From Murimonas intestini (GTDB taxonomy: Bacteria > Bacillota > Clostridia > Lachnospirales > Lachnospiraceae): DNA of 64,000 bases. Below are positions 1-8,829 of the stretch, in pieces. Where the stretch lies: the NCBI GenBank assembly GCA_003148945.1, contig QGGY01000006.1, forward strand, positions 299,933 to 363,932. Direction: 5' to 3'. The translations under genes were made by a program, and so were the position numbers. Every line of letters begins with the position of its first letter. Position 1 is the first letter of the stretch. The notes beneath the pieces are model-generated. The model was given only the letters and a program-made list of their open reading frames with translations. It ran no database searches and was not told the DNA's origin.

Positions 1-1
1 T

Positions 2-82
2 CCTGAATATATTTCATTTTCCGGCTGTCTGAACAAGCTGGAGGAAGCCATGGAGGAGGTAAATGGAAATGACAAAAAATGA
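2..82 (+). CDS. asrA: Anaerobic sulfite reductase subunit A, C-terminal end (partial)
   Basis: This is the last 26 codons of a gene that begins upstream of the window. The reading frame ends at the TGA at 80-82, inside the start of the next gene, so the two are translationally coupled. The visible tail (PEYISFSGCLNKLEEAM...) fits the C-terminus expected of AsrA, the ferredoxin-like electron-transfer subunit, where a short helix follows the last iron-sulfur cluster. The assignment leans on position, directly before asrB and asrC. Too little is present to confirm the domains. Confidence 0.6.
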   Translation, partial: PEYISFSGCLNKLEEAMEEVNGNDKK

Positions 83-863
83 GTATGTGCCTTTTCTCTC
101 TGAAGTCCTTGAGGTTATCCCTCATACTGACATAGAATATACCTTCCGCATGAGCTATGTGGGAGATGTCCGTCCCGGACAGTTTTTTGAGGTCTCTATT
201 CCCAGATACGGGGAGGCCCCCATCTCCGTGAGCGGAATCGGCAACGGCAGCATCGACCTGACTATACGCCGTGTAGGCAAAGTGACAAACGAGATTTTCG
301 AACAGTACAAGGGAACATCCCTCTATTTGAGAGGGCCTTACGGGAACGGATTTAACACGGAGGATTACCAGGACAAAGAACTTGTGATCGTAGCCGGGGG
401 AACAGGAGTATCCCCTGTCCGTGGCATAATCACCTATTTTGCCAGCCATACGGAAAAAGCAGTATCCGCAGCTCTTATCGCCGGTTTTAAAACTCCGAAG
501 GATATCCTTTTCCGGGAGGACTTTGCGCTCTGGAAAAAACGTCTTAATGTGATCCTGACTGTGGATGATAATACAGCAGATCCTACCTTCCCCCAGGGGC
601 TGGTGACCAAATATATACCTGGCCTTGAGTTTAAGGATATTAAAAATGCCGCCGCCATTGTGGTGGGTCCTCCCGCAATGATGCGTTTTTCTGTAAAAGC
701 TCTGCTGGAGCGGGGATTGTCAGAAGAGCAGATATGGATCTCCCATGAAAGAAAAATGTGCTGTGGAATAGGAAAATGCGGCCACTGCCGCATAGGCGAT
801 GCCTATGTGTGTCTGGACGGCCCTGTATTTAATTATTCCAGGGGCAGCACCCTGCTGGACTAG
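63..863 (+). CDS. asrB: Anaerobic sulfite reductase subunit B (FAD, 2Fe-2S reductase)
   Basis: AsrB passes electrons from NAD(P)H to the siroheme subunit that reduces sulfite to sulfide in the cytoplasm. The 266-residue protein has the ferredoxin-NADP-reductase layout: an FAD barrel with an RRVG segment near residue 70, a nucleotide-binding AGGTGVSPVRG loop at about 111-121, and a C-terminal cysteine cluster (Cys233/234, 239, 242, 250) for a 2Fe-2S centre, as in dihydroorotate dehydrogenase electron-transfer subunits. The start could be the ATG at 63 or, with better spacing from GGAGGT at 55-60, the ATG at 69. It overlaps the end of asrA and is followed 14 bases later by asrC, so this is one operon. 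Length is normal for the family. Confidence 0.93.
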   Translation: MEMTKNEYVPFLSEVLEVIPHTDIEYTFRMSYVGDVRPGQFFEVSIPRYGEAPISVSGIGNGSIDLTIRRVGKVTNEIFEQYKGTSLYLRGPYGNGFNTEDYQDKELVIVAGGTGVSPVRGIITYFASHTEKAVSAALIAGFKTPKDILFREDFALWKKRLNVILTVDDNTADPTFPQGLVTKYIPGLEFKDIKNAAAIVVGPPAMMRFSVKALLERGLSEEQIWISHERKMCCGIGKCGHCRIGDAYVCLDGPVFNYSRGSTLLD

Positions 864-877
864 AGGAGGAACAAGAT

Positions 878-1852
878 ATGGATATCAATACTAAAAAGCT
901 TAAAAAGAATGCTTTTCGCGTCACCAAGGTCAGGGGCAAGACTGCTTCCCGGATCCGTGTGCCCGGCGGCCATTTGGACGCAGGATATTTATCACTTATA
1001 CAGGAAATCGCTGAAAAATTCGGCAACGGCACAGTGCATATCACAAACCGCCAGGGCTTTGAGATCCCCGGAATCGATTATGAAAATATGCCCCAGGTCA
1101 ATGCCATGCTTCAGCCCATCATCGAGGGCCTGAACATTAACCAGGCTGATCCGGGAAAGGGCTATCCGGCAAGCGGCACCCGGAATATCTCCGCATGCAT
1201 CGGAAACCGGGTCTGTCCTTTCGCCTGCTATGATACTACCGCCTTTGCACAGAGAATAGAAAAGGCCGTTTTTCCAAACGACCTGCATTTCAAGATAGCG
1301 CTGACCGGCTGCCCCAATGACTGTGCAAAGGTCCGCATGCACGATTTCGGCATCATCGGCATGACGCTGCCTGTGCTTGAAAAAGACCGCTGCGTGACAT
1401 GCTCCGCATGTGTGAAGGCCTGCCGCAGGAAGTCTGTGGAGGCTCTCACTGCTGTCAGCTTCCGGCCGTCCAGAAATGAAGAAAAATGTATCGGCTGCGG
1501 TGAATGTATCCTGAACTGCCCCACATCAGCCTGGACAAGGAGCGGTAAAAAATATTACCGCCTCACCCTGTTCGGGAGAAGCGGCAAAAGGAACCCCCGT
1601 CTCGGGGAAGATTTTATCAAGTGGGCTGACGAAGAGAGTATCATAAAGATAATCCTGAACACCTACGATTACGTGGAACATTATATCGACCGCACCGCGC
1701 CGGGCGGAAAAGAGCACATTGGTTACATCGTGGACCGCACCGGCTTTGAGGAGTACAAAAAATGGGCGCTAAAAGATGTCACACTCCCGGAGATCGCAAA
1801 GGTATATACCCCGCTGTATTGGAGCAATGGGATATCATTTACCGGAAGATGA
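878..1852 (+). CDS. asrC: Anaerobic sulfite reductase subunit C (siroheme, 4Fe-4S)
   Basis: This is the catalytic subunit that carries out the six-electron reduction of sulfite to sulfide. The siroheme/4Fe-4S signature is complete: Cys107-X5-Cys113 and Cys145-X3-Cys149. It is followed by two ferredoxin-type clusters, Cys172/175/178/182 and Cys204/207/210/214, which is the AsrC arrangement of nitrite/sulfite reductase ferredoxin-like domain, siroheme domain and inserted 4Fe-4S domain. At 324 residues it has the usual length. A GAGGAGG site sits 9 bases before the ATG. Its last 18 bases overlap the end of the convergent MATE gene. Together with asrA and asrB it gives dissimilatory-type sulfite reduction, common in anaerobic Clostridia. 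Confidence 0.95.
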   Translation: MDINTKKLKKNAFRVTKVRGKTASRIRVPGGHLDAGYLSLIQEIAEKFGNGTVHITNRQGFEIPGIDYENMPQVNAMLQPIIEGLNINQADPGKGYPASGTRNISACIGNRVCPFACYDTTAFAQRIEKAVFPNDLHFKIALTGCPNDCAKVRMHDFGIIGMTLPVLEKDRCVTCSACVKACRRKSVEALTAVSFRPSRNEEKCIGCGECILNCPTSAWTRSGKKYYRLTLFGRSGKRNPRLGEDFIKWADEESIIKIILNTYDYVEHYIDRTAPGGKEHIGYIVDRTGFEEYKKWALKDVTLPEIAKVYTPLYWSNGISFTGR

Positions 1853-3193
1853 TATTCTCTGTCTCTCTTTCTTCCCAAGAAGGGCAAAATAACCCACACA
1901 CAGTATGATCTGGAAGGCTGTGGAGAGCGGGATGGCCAGGCCGACCTTGAACAGTGATACAGGTTTTATAAGGCTCATCAGATAAGATACAGGGATCCTG
2001 ACACAGAACGCGCCTGCGATCCCCTGTATCATGACAAAGGTGGTCTTCCCGCAGCCGTTGAAATATCCCGTAAAACAGAATGCAAATGATACAAGCAGGC
2101 AGTCCAGGGCATATGCCTTCAGATATTCTGCCGAGGCGAGTATGACCGCCTCATCTTTTGCAAACATCCCCGAGAGGATATCTCCATGGAAGAAAGAAAA
2201 ATATGCCAGGAAGACTCCAAGCCCCAGAGATACAAGGATGCCGTAGAGCAGCGCCCTTCTGGCCCTGGCAGGCTTTCCGGCCCCTGTATTCTGTGCAACA
2301 AAGGCTGACATGGCCTGGGAACACGCTGACGGGATCAGCAGCACGAATCCGCAGATTTTCTCCGCCACTCCTACTCCAGCGGATGCGATAACTCCCAGCG
2401 TGTTGATGATTGCCGTGATTGCCAGAAATGAGGCAGAGACAAGGACATCCTGGAGCGCGATGGGGAACCCCAGCCTGAGGACAGCCGGGACATAGCCCTT
2501 GTGAAACTTTATGTATTCCTTCCCGAACTCAAACGGGAACTTCTGCTTCCTGATGATAACAAATGACAGCAGGACGCTGACTGCCTGGGCAAACACTGTG
2601 GCTATGGCAGCGCCTGCCGCCCCCAGGTGGAAGCCCCCTACAAGAAGCAGATCCCCTGCTATATTTACAACACACGCAATAGCTACTGTAATCAGCGGCA
2701 TCTTAGAATTGCCCATCCCCCTGAAAATACTTCCCAGCACATTATAGGCAATAATAAAGACCGAGCCTGCTGAGCAGATACGCACATACAATATGGTATC
2801 ATCAAATGCCTCCAGGGGCGTCTGCATGACCTTCCCAAAGGGCACTGCAAGCAGCTGCATCAGCACAGTCACTGCTATGCCTATGACTATAAACATGCAG
2901 ATACTGGCTCCAACTACCCTGCCCGCATCCGAGAGCCTGCCCTCCCCGATCTTCTGCCCCAGCAGGATAGTCGTTCCCATAGCCAGGCCCACGATAGCTG
3001 AAGTGATAACCTGCATCATCCAGCTTCCGGTTGAAACAGCCGATACAGAAGCCGCATTTCCAAACTGTCCCACGATCAGCATATCCACAGCTCCATACAT
3101 TGTCTGCAGAAAAAGCGCCAGAAGCACCGGCAGCGCAAACCCCATAAGGGGTGAGAATATTTTTCCTTCTGTAAAATTCTTCGTGTTTTCCAT
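1835..3193 (-). CDS. MATE family efflux transporter
   Basis: A 452-residue integral membrane protein with about twelve hydrophobic segments and the two-fold repeat of the MATE (multidrug and toxin extrusion) family. The N-terminus shows the typical pattern LPVLLALFLQTMYGAVDMLIVGQFGN, and a matching second-half motif occurs after residue 230 (LGFPIALQDVLVSASFLAITAIINTLG). Such pumps use a sodium or proton gradient to export drugs or metabolites, and the substrate cannot be read from sequence. AAGGAGAAA precedes the ATG. It is a single gene that converges on asrC, with an 18-base overlap, and lies downstream of the thrS terminator. Confidence 0.9.
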   Translation of the reverse strand: MENTKNFTEGKIFSPLMGFALPVLLALFLQTMYGAVDMLIVGQFGNAASVSAVSTGSWMMQVITSAIVGLAMGTTILLGQKIGEGRLSDAGRVVGASICMFIVIGIAVTVLMQLLAVPFGKVMQTPLEAFDDTILYVRICSAGSVFIIAYNVLGSIFRGMGNSKMPLITVAIACVVNIAGDLLLVGGFHLGAAGAAIATVFAQAVSVLLSFVIIRKQKFPFEFGKEYIKFHKGYVPAVLRLGFPIALQDVLVSASFLAITAIINTLGVIASAGVGVAEKICGFVLLIPSACSQAMSAFVAQNTGAGKPARARRALLYGILVSLGLGVFLAYFSFFHGDILSGMFAKDEAVILASAEYLKAYALDCLLVSFAFCFTGYFNGCGKTTFVMIQGIAGAFCVRIPVSYLMSLIKPVSLFKVGLAIPLSTAFQIILCVGYFALLGKKERQRISSSGK

Positions 3194-3240
3194 AAACCTT
3201 TCTCCTTAATCCCTTCATGTTCAAGAACGTATTTGTACTC

Positions 3241-3290
3241 AAAAAAGCCGGACAAGGCAGCAGGCGTTTCAGCCCGCCATCTTATCCGGC
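3241..3290 (-). terminator. Rho-independent terminator of thrS
   Basis: A hairpin with arms GCCGGACAAG and CTTATCCGGC (3247-3256 and 3281-3290) is followed, reading on the minus strand, by a run of T (3241-3246). It lies about 70 bases past the thrS stop codon and before the MATE gene. Confidence 0.85.
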
Positions 3291-3358
3291 TTGTTACTTC
3301 TTTAGAGTAATTTGCCTCCGATGAGCGCTATCATTATAGCTTATGGACCAGAAATTTG

Positions 3359-5116
3359 TCAAGCCTCCTCTTCGGCTTCCGCCATTTCCAGAAATGTGCT
3401 GAGGCTGACAGCTCCCATATCTCCGGCATCCCTTTTCCTGAGTGAAACTGTCCCTGATTCTTTTTCTTTCTCCCCAACTATCATCATAAAGGGGACTTTA
3501 TCCAGCTGTGCCTCCCTGATCTTATAGCCCAGTTTTTCATCTCTCATATCTATCTCGCAGCGCACATTTTTTTCACGCAGCTTCTCCATCACCTCCTGTG
3601 CATATCCTGCAAATCTGTCTGATACAGGAAGTATCTTTACCTGGACAGGGGCAAGCCAGCAGGGGAATTTTCCCGCATAATGTTCTATGAGTATCCCTAT
3701 GAACCTCTCGATCGAGCCAAATACTACCCTGTGGATCATAATGGGTCTGTGTTTCTTTCCGTCAGCCCCCACATACTCTGCTTCAAATCTCAGCGGGAGC
3801 TGGAAATCCAGCTGTATCGTCCCGCACTGCCACGTCCTGCCTATGGAGTCCTCCAGATGGAAGTCTATCTTGGGTCCGTAAAAAGCCCCGTCCCCCTCAT
3901 TTATAATATAGTCCATGCCAAGGGCGTCAAGAGCGCTCTTAAGCCCATCTGTAGCCAGTTCCCAGTCCTCATCGCTCCCTATGCTGTCCTCCGGCCTTGT
4001 AGAGAGCTCCACATGGTATTTAAAGCCGAATCTGCTGTATACTTCATCAATAAGGCTGATCACCCTCTTAATCTCATCTGTGATCTGTTCCTCTGTCATA
4101 AAAATATGGGCATCATCCTGTGTAAAGCAGCGCACCCTCATCAGCCCGTGCAGCTGCCCGGATTTCTCATGCCTGTGTACAAGGCCAAGCTCTCCCATCC
4201 TGAGAGGCAGGTCCTTATAGGAACGCGGCTCCATCTTATATACAAGCATCCCTCCCGGGCAGTTCATGGGCTTAATGGCAAAATCCTTCTCATCAATGAC
4301 TGTTGTGTACATATTTTCCCTGTAGTGGTCCCAATGTCCCGATGTCTCCCAGAGGCTCCTCTCCAGCATCATGGGTGTGGATATTTCCACATAGCCTTCT
4401 CTCTGATGAAGCCTGCGCCAATAATCTATAAGCAGGTTCTTCAGGACCATCCCTTTAGGCAGAAAGAACGGAAAGCCCGGCCCCTCTTCCATCATTGTAA
4501 ATAATCCCAGCTCTTTTCCCAGCTTTCTGTGATCTCTCAGCTTTGCCTCCTCTTCCTGCTTCAGATACGCCTCCAGTTCAGAAGACTTGGGGAAGGACGT
4601 CCCGTAAATCCTTGTAAGCATCTTATTCTTCTCATTTCCTCTCCAGTAAGCGCCAGCCACACCTGTCAGCTTGAAGGCCCTGATCAGGCTTGTATTAGAT
4701 ACATGGGGGCCGGCACACAGGTCCGTATATTCCCCCTGCTGGTAGAAGCTGACAGCCTCCCTGCAGGGCAGCTCCCTGATCAGCTCAGCCTTGTATTCCT
4801 CGTCTTTCTCTTCCATCAGGGCCAGGGCCTCCTCCCGGCTGGCCTCATATCTTCTGAGAGGGAGGGATTCTTTTACTATCTTCTTCATTTCCTTCTCCAC
4901 ATCTTCCAGATTCTCTGCTGTAAATGGAAAGCTGAATTCAAAGTCATAATAAAAACCTTTTTCAATAGACGGCCCAATGGCGCACTTTGTCTCCGGATAC
5001 AGACGCTTGACCGCCTGTGCCAGAATATGGGCTGTCGTGTGCCGGAATGCCGCCCTTCCTTCCTCAGAATCAAATCCCAGTTCTTTAATTGTTCCATCCT
5101 TCATACTTACTTTCAT
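3359..5116 (-). CDS. thrS: Threonyl-tRNA synthetase lacking the TGS domain
   Basis: It charges tRNA-Thr with threonine and is essential for translation. The start was placed at the ATG at 5116, preceded by GAGGAG, rather than the upstream in-frame codon at 5230, because that extension lies in the T-box leader. The result is 585 residues. The editing domain (HTTAHILAQAVKRLYPET, then LCAGPHV) begins only about 20 residues from the N-terminus, so the usual 60-residue TGS domain is missing. The class II catalytic core is complete: zinc ligands in MNCPGGM and DDAHIF, motif 2 around MRVRCFTQDDAH, motif 3 near the MIHRVVFGSIERF segment, then the anticodon-binding domain. It is controlled by the T-box leader upstream and ended by the hairpin at 3241-3290. 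Confidence 0.95.
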   Translation of the reverse strand: MKVSMKDGTIKELGFDSEEGRAAFRHTTAHILAQAVKRLYPETKCAIGPSIEKGFYYDFEFSFPFTAENLEDVEKEMKKIVKESLPLRRYEASREEALALMEEKDEEYKAELIRELPCREAVSFYQQGEYTDLCAGPHVSNTSLIRAFKLTGVAGAYWRGNEKNKMLTRIYGTSFPKSSELEAYLKQEEEAKLRDHRKLGKELGLFTMMEEGPGFPFFLPKGMVLKNLLIDYWRRLHQREGYVEISTPMMLERSLWETSGHWDHYRENMYTTVIDEKDFAIKPMNCPGGMLVYKMEPRSYKDLPLRMGELGLVHRHEKSGQLHGLMRVRCFTQDDAHIFMTEEQITDEIKRVISLIDEVYSRFGFKYHVELSTRPEDSIGSDEDWELATDGLKSALDALGMDYIINEGDGAFYGPKIDFHLEDSIGRTWQCGTIQLDFQLPLRFEAEYVGADGKKHRPIMIHRVVFGSIERFIGILIEHYAGKFPCWLAPVQVKILPVSDRFAGYAQEVMEKLREKNVRCEIDMRDEKLGYKIREAQLDKVPFMMIVGEKEKESGTVSLRKRDAGDMGAVSLSTFLEMAEAEEEA

Positions 5117-5220
5117 GCTAAAATCTCCTCTTCTTCCATATTTCTCATATTTTTCTGCGGGTTCCCTGCTGAGAGCAGATAACATAAGAAAGGACTGCAG
5201 AATGAAGTTTCCAATAAAAT

Positions 5221-5520
5221 AAAAAAGCACCCCTATAGATAGACAGATCGTCTAAATATAAGGGTGCACACTTTTCATGCACGGTTCCACCTTAACTTTT
5301 CACTTCGGATTCAAACAAATCCTATCCTTTAACGCAGGCATACGTCAGCGCCTACTCCCTCCCCCGGTCCGGCAGATCCGGAACAGTTCAGTCTTTCAGC
5401 GCAGCAGCTTAGGAATGGTTTTCGTCAGACTTTCTTCATAAGGGGCTTCCACCTGTGCTCCCTCTCTCTGGATGTTTCCGTCTGACTACTCTTTCCGTCA
5501 TCGCTTTTCTTATGTTATTA
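5221..5520 (-). promoter_or_regulatory. T-box riboswitch (threonine, ACC specifier) with terminator
   Basis: On the minus strand, the T-box sequence AAGGTGGAACCGTGCA is the complement of 5280-5295. It is followed by a terminator with arms GCACCC (5227-5232) and GGGTGC (5262-5267) and a run of T at 5221-5226. Upstream, Stem I can be drawn with GTCAGAC pairing with GTCTGAC. It has an AGAGTA segment on the 5' side of the internal loop and an ACC followed by A on the 3' side, complementary to GGT at 5417-5419. ACC is a threonine codon, matching the downstream thrS. Uncharged tRNA-Thr would stabilise the antiterminator and switch on thrS. The leader limits are approximate. Confidence 0.93.
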
Positions 5521-5536
5521 ATCATATTATAGCAGG

Positions 5537-6583
5537 TCATTTTGTTACGTCAAGGCTTTTTTCCATATCCATCTGCCAGTATACCCTGAAATGCTCTTCA
5601 TTCAGCAGATCCACAAATCTCTTCTTGAAGATCAGGAATTCCTCCAGGTCCATGAGGATATGGTAGAGCATAGCCCTGCTCTCAAACTCTTCACGTGTGA
5701 CAGGAAGCGGCTCTTCCCTCATCTTTTCGAATATATCCTGCAGTTTCTCAATCTGCCTGACAGGGATGTTCATTTCTTTTACATAGGGTGTCAGATATGT
5801 GATGTAATCTGATATGATCCTGGCCTGCGCAGGCAGGCTCCTTATCTTTTTCATCTCATAATGCAGATTGTGAAGTACCCCGAACTGTTTTATCCGCATC
5901 TCAAAGTACTGGATATAATATCCTGAATGTGACTGGAGATTATTGTTCTGATAATCATATGCCCTGTCCAGGAAAATCTGCAGACGTTTTTCCAGGCCGA
6001 TGATATCCTCCCAGACATTTATCCTGTCCTCTTCATTCATCAGATAATGGGCAAGTTCCTCCAATATGGTCTGCAGCGCTCCTTCCGTCTCCCTCATATC
6101 CTGTATGATCCTGCTTTTCTGGGCGCTGTTGTTCTGAAACAGGTTCAAAAGCACGGCGATGGTGATTCCGATCAGTACCAGCAGGAATTCATTCAATATA
6201 AAATGCCAGGTAAAATTATGGGTGGCCAGAAAATGTGTGCCGATAACCGCATTCACAGATATGGTAGCCTTCCATCCAATAGATTCGCTTATAATGATCA
6301 GCAGAAAGATAAACAGTCCAAAGGCGATCCACTGGCTGTCCACATGCATAAATATGATTTTCGAAAGAATGACTGACATGGCAAAGGTGAGGACACGGAA
6401 AAATGACAGCTTCAGAGTCTCCCACTTGGTAGTCGCTATGGTCAGCAGCGCTATGATACCTGCCGACGATGCATATTCCAGCTGCATCCACTCTGCAATC
6501 CATATCCCGATACAGCTTCCTACAGCTATTTTCAAAGCCTGGATCAATATTTTAATAATCTCGGTTTTTCTGCCCGCTCTCAA
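5537..6583 (-). CDS. Aromatic acid exporter family (DUF939-like) membrane protein
   Basis: A 348-residue protein with a hydrophobic N-terminal half of about five or six membrane segments (residues 10-145). This is followed by a helical, charged cytoplasmic half (about 150-340) with a coiled-coil look. This matches the Gram-positive aromatic acid exporter family (ArAE_1 plus the C-terminal DUF939 region), which is distantly related to FUSC permeases. The first codon is TTG at 6583, with GGAGGT nine bases upstream, and no better ATG is nearby. It is a single gene on the same strand as thrS. The substrate is unknown, and the name rests on family resemblance only. Confidence 0.75.
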   Translation of the reverse strand: MRAGRKTEIIKILIQALKIAVGSCIGIWIAEWMQLEYASSAGIIALLTIATTKWETLKLSFFRVLTFAMSVILSKIIFMHVDSQWIAFGLFIFLLIIISESIGWKATISVNAVIGTHFLATHNFTWHFILNEFLLVLIGITIAVLLNLFQNNSAQKSRIIQDMRETEGALQTILEELAHYLMNEEDRINVWEDIIGLEKRLQIFLDRAYDYQNNNLQSHSGYYIQYFEMRIKQFGVLHNLHYEMKKIRSLPAQARIISDYITYLTPYVKEMNIPVRQIEKLQDIFEKMREEPLPVTREEFESRAMLYHILMDLEEFLIFKKRFVDLLNEEHFRVYWQMDMEKSLDVTK

Positions 6584-6983
6584 CTGATTGTCACCTCCGC
6601 CTTTCTATGGTTGTTTTTTTATTGCCTGCTAATAATCATTATAACTTGCAGATATAAACGATGTAAAGAAATTTTGGCGCTGAAATCCCCGTGATTTACG
6701 TAAAAGTTTCGCGCTGCAGCCCTGGGGATTTCCGTGCAAAATACGCAAGAAAACACCTGGCAGAACAGCGTCATTTGAACAGTAATGACTTACCTTCACC
6801 AAATATGCCGGCATATATACATACTATACCCAAAATAACCAGCTCTATTATTCTGCCTTATCCGCAACCATTTTTAAACACAGGAAAGGGAGGGCACGTC
6901 TCTACGCACTCTCCCTTTCTTATACTGCGGAGCACTTCTGCCTCCTGGTTGATTGCTTATCACTCTGTGACAAATAACACATC
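6584..6983. other. Intergenic region without a gene; two inverted repeats
   Basis: This is a 400-base stretch between the exporter-like gene and the adenine deaminase gene with no convincing coding frame. It holds a 9-base inverted repeat (GAAATCCCC at 6682-6690 and GGGGATTTC at 6724-6732) of unknown role and the hairpin annotated at 6882-6920. Promoter elements for the minus-strand exporter gene would have to lie here, but none stands out. Confidence 0.6.
6882..6920 (-). terminator. Probable terminator of the adenine deaminase operon
   Basis: A hairpin with arms AGGAAAGGGAG and CTCTCCCTTTCT lies just past the adenine deaminase stop codon on the minus strand. The T tract after it is weak (GTGTTTAAAA), so it may act as a 3' stabilising stem as much as a terminator. 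Confidence 0.55.
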
Positions 6984-8774
6984 CTATGCCTCTGTAAGAA
7001 AAAGAGGCACCGTCTCACCTTTTGCCACATCCACCAGTCCGCAGTCTGTGAGTTTAAGGGCCGGACTGACGGGAAGTCCCAGGGTGCATAATGACATGAT
7101 AGGATTATAATGTCTGTATCCCAGATCAATGAGGCTCTCTCTGACTGAGCGGAGCATATTGCCTATATCATCCGCGGGAAGCTCTGACAGGATGCCGCAG
7201 ACAGGCAGAGGCAGCTCCGAGGCAACACGCCCGTCCTCCACTGTGCATATCCCTCCCTGAAGCTGTATCAGTCTTCTTGCCGCTGTCAGCATATCATCTG
7301 TATCAGCCCCGATGACCATGAGGTTATGATGGTCATGATAGTAGGTGGTGGCAGCAGCCCCTCTCTTTATACAGTCCCCTGTCACAAATCCATAGCCTAT
7401 ATTTCCATTCCTTCCGTGACGCTCCATGACTGCAGCCAGCATGCAGCCTGTCCCTTGCCACAGCAGCTTTCCGTCAGCCACTTCCATTTCCACATGGCTT
7501 TCTTTCGTCTGTGTGCATCCGTCATGCACCTCTATGACACGGACAAGGATGCGTTCACGACCGCCGTTTAAAGTCCTCTCCCTCACCTTGCGGGGAAGTG
7601 GGGGCTCCAGCTGCTCTGCCAGGATGGAGTCAAGATGCACACTGTGGTAAAATCCCGTGGGAAACCCGTAGGGACGCAGCTGCCTTCCCGTCTCTCCCTT
7701 ACAGAAAATCTCTTTTCCGTCTTTAAAGACATAGTCCGGCTCAAAGATCATGTGCTCTTCTCTTCTGACCAGCTGGAAATCCGCCCTTCTTCCAGGCGCC
7801 AGGGCCCCTCTGTCTCTCAGATTCATCCTTCTGGCCGGGGTATATGATGCACAGTATATGGCTTCCTTCAACGGAAATCCCATATCTACGGCCTTCTGGA
7901 CAATGTAATTGAGCTGTCCGTGTTCTTTAAGTTCATCCGCCATAGTGTCATCTGTCACAAAACAGCAGTGTTCATACAATCCATTATCTATGATATACTC
8001 CAGTATCTCCCGCTTCAACATTTTCTCCTGGAGCTCTACAAACATGCCGTTTTCAAAGCGCTCCCTGATCTCCTCCAGATTATGCTCTGTGTGGTCGGCA
8101 TCAATTCCCCTGTAGAGAAATTTCGCCAGGTCCAGGCCCACAAGTGACGGACAGTGCCCCTCAACCACAGCCTGGGGATCCTCCTCCCTGAGATAATCCA
8201 GGAATCTGGTGATTTCCAGTTCATCCCCCCGGACTATCTGCCGGTAATTCATCACCTCACCAACACAGACTACACCGTCCTCCTGCATCAGGTGCTTCAT
8301 CTCTTCAAATCCTATGACACCCCCTGTTGTCTCCAGCTTTTCATTTGTGGACGGAACACTGCTTGGAATGCCATAATAAATATCAACAGGGGAATCCTTG
8401 GCTCCGTTTATCATTTCATGGATTCCCTGCATTCCCATCACATTCGCTATCTCATGAGGCTCCGACACAAGTGTTGTCACCCCGCAGGACGCAGCGCGCT
8501 CACCAAATGAAACGGGCGTCATCATAGAGCTTTCAATATGCATATGGATATCTATGAAGCCAGGAAGCATCAGATGCCCTCTGCCGTCAAGAATACGGCC
8601 GGCCTCTATCTGCTGCCTCCCCTCGTCCTCAGACTGGCCTCCCATTCCCATGCAGCCCTTAGTGTCCACATACCATATCCGCTCACCTTTGACATATACA
8701 TCTGCAGGAATGAACTTTTTCAGATAAGAATTATAAACTTCTGTACCCTTTATGAGCAAATCCGCTTTTTCCAT
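6984..8774 (-). CDS. ade: Adenine deaminase
   Basis: It deaminates adenine to hypoxanthine and ammonia in purine salvage. The 596-residue protein belongs to the metal-dependent amidohydrolase superfamily. The first metal motif is in PGFIDIHMHIESS (about residues 73-85), followed by VSEPHEIANV, a conserved E-x-MN segment (CVGEVMNYRQI), VVEGHCPSL and a DADHTEHN segment, all as in bacterial Ade. The C-terminal domain with TYYHDHHNLMVIGA is also typical, and length is normal. It lies 55 bases downstream of the purine permease on the same strand, so uptake and deamination are probably co-transcribed. A hairpin follows at 6882-6920. Confidence 0.95.
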   Translation of the reverse strand: MEKADLLIKGTEVYNSYLKKFIPADVYVKGERIWYVDTKGCMGMGGQSEDEGRQQIEAGRILDGRGHLMLPGFIDIHMHIESSMMTPVSFGERAASCGVTTLVSEPHEIANVMGMQGIHEMINGAKDSPVDIYYGIPSSVPSTNEKLETTGGVIGFEEMKHLMQEDGVVCVGEVMNYRQIVRGDELEITRFLDYLREEDPQAVVEGHCPSLVGLDLAKFLYRGIDADHTEHNLEEIRERFENGMFVELQEKMLKREILEYIIDNGLYEHCCFVTDDTMADELKEHGQLNYIVQKAVDMGFPLKEAIYCASYTPARRMNLRDRGALAPGRRADFQLVRREEHMIFEPDYVFKDGKEIFCKGETGRQLRPYGFPTGFYHSVHLDSILAEQLEPPLPRKVRERTLNGGRERILVRVIEVHDGCTQTKESHVEMEVADGKLLWQGTGCMLAAVMERHGRNGNIGYGFVTGDCIKRGAAATTYYHDHHNLMVIGADTDDMLTAARRLIQLQGGICTVEDGRVASELPLPVCGILSELPADDIGNMLRSVRESLIDLGYRHYNPIMSLCTLGLPVSPALKLTDCGLVDVAKGETVPLFLTEA

Positions 8775-8829
8775 ATATCCTCCTGTCTGAACCTTCAGCA
8801 GTCTGGTTTCCCCAAACTGCCGCAGGCGA

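Noticed and set aside
3680..5182. Long open frames on the plus strand inside thrS (up to about 270 residues)
   Set aside because: They are antisense shadows of thrS. The minus-strand frame has complete ThrRS motifs, a ribosome site, a T-box and a terminator.
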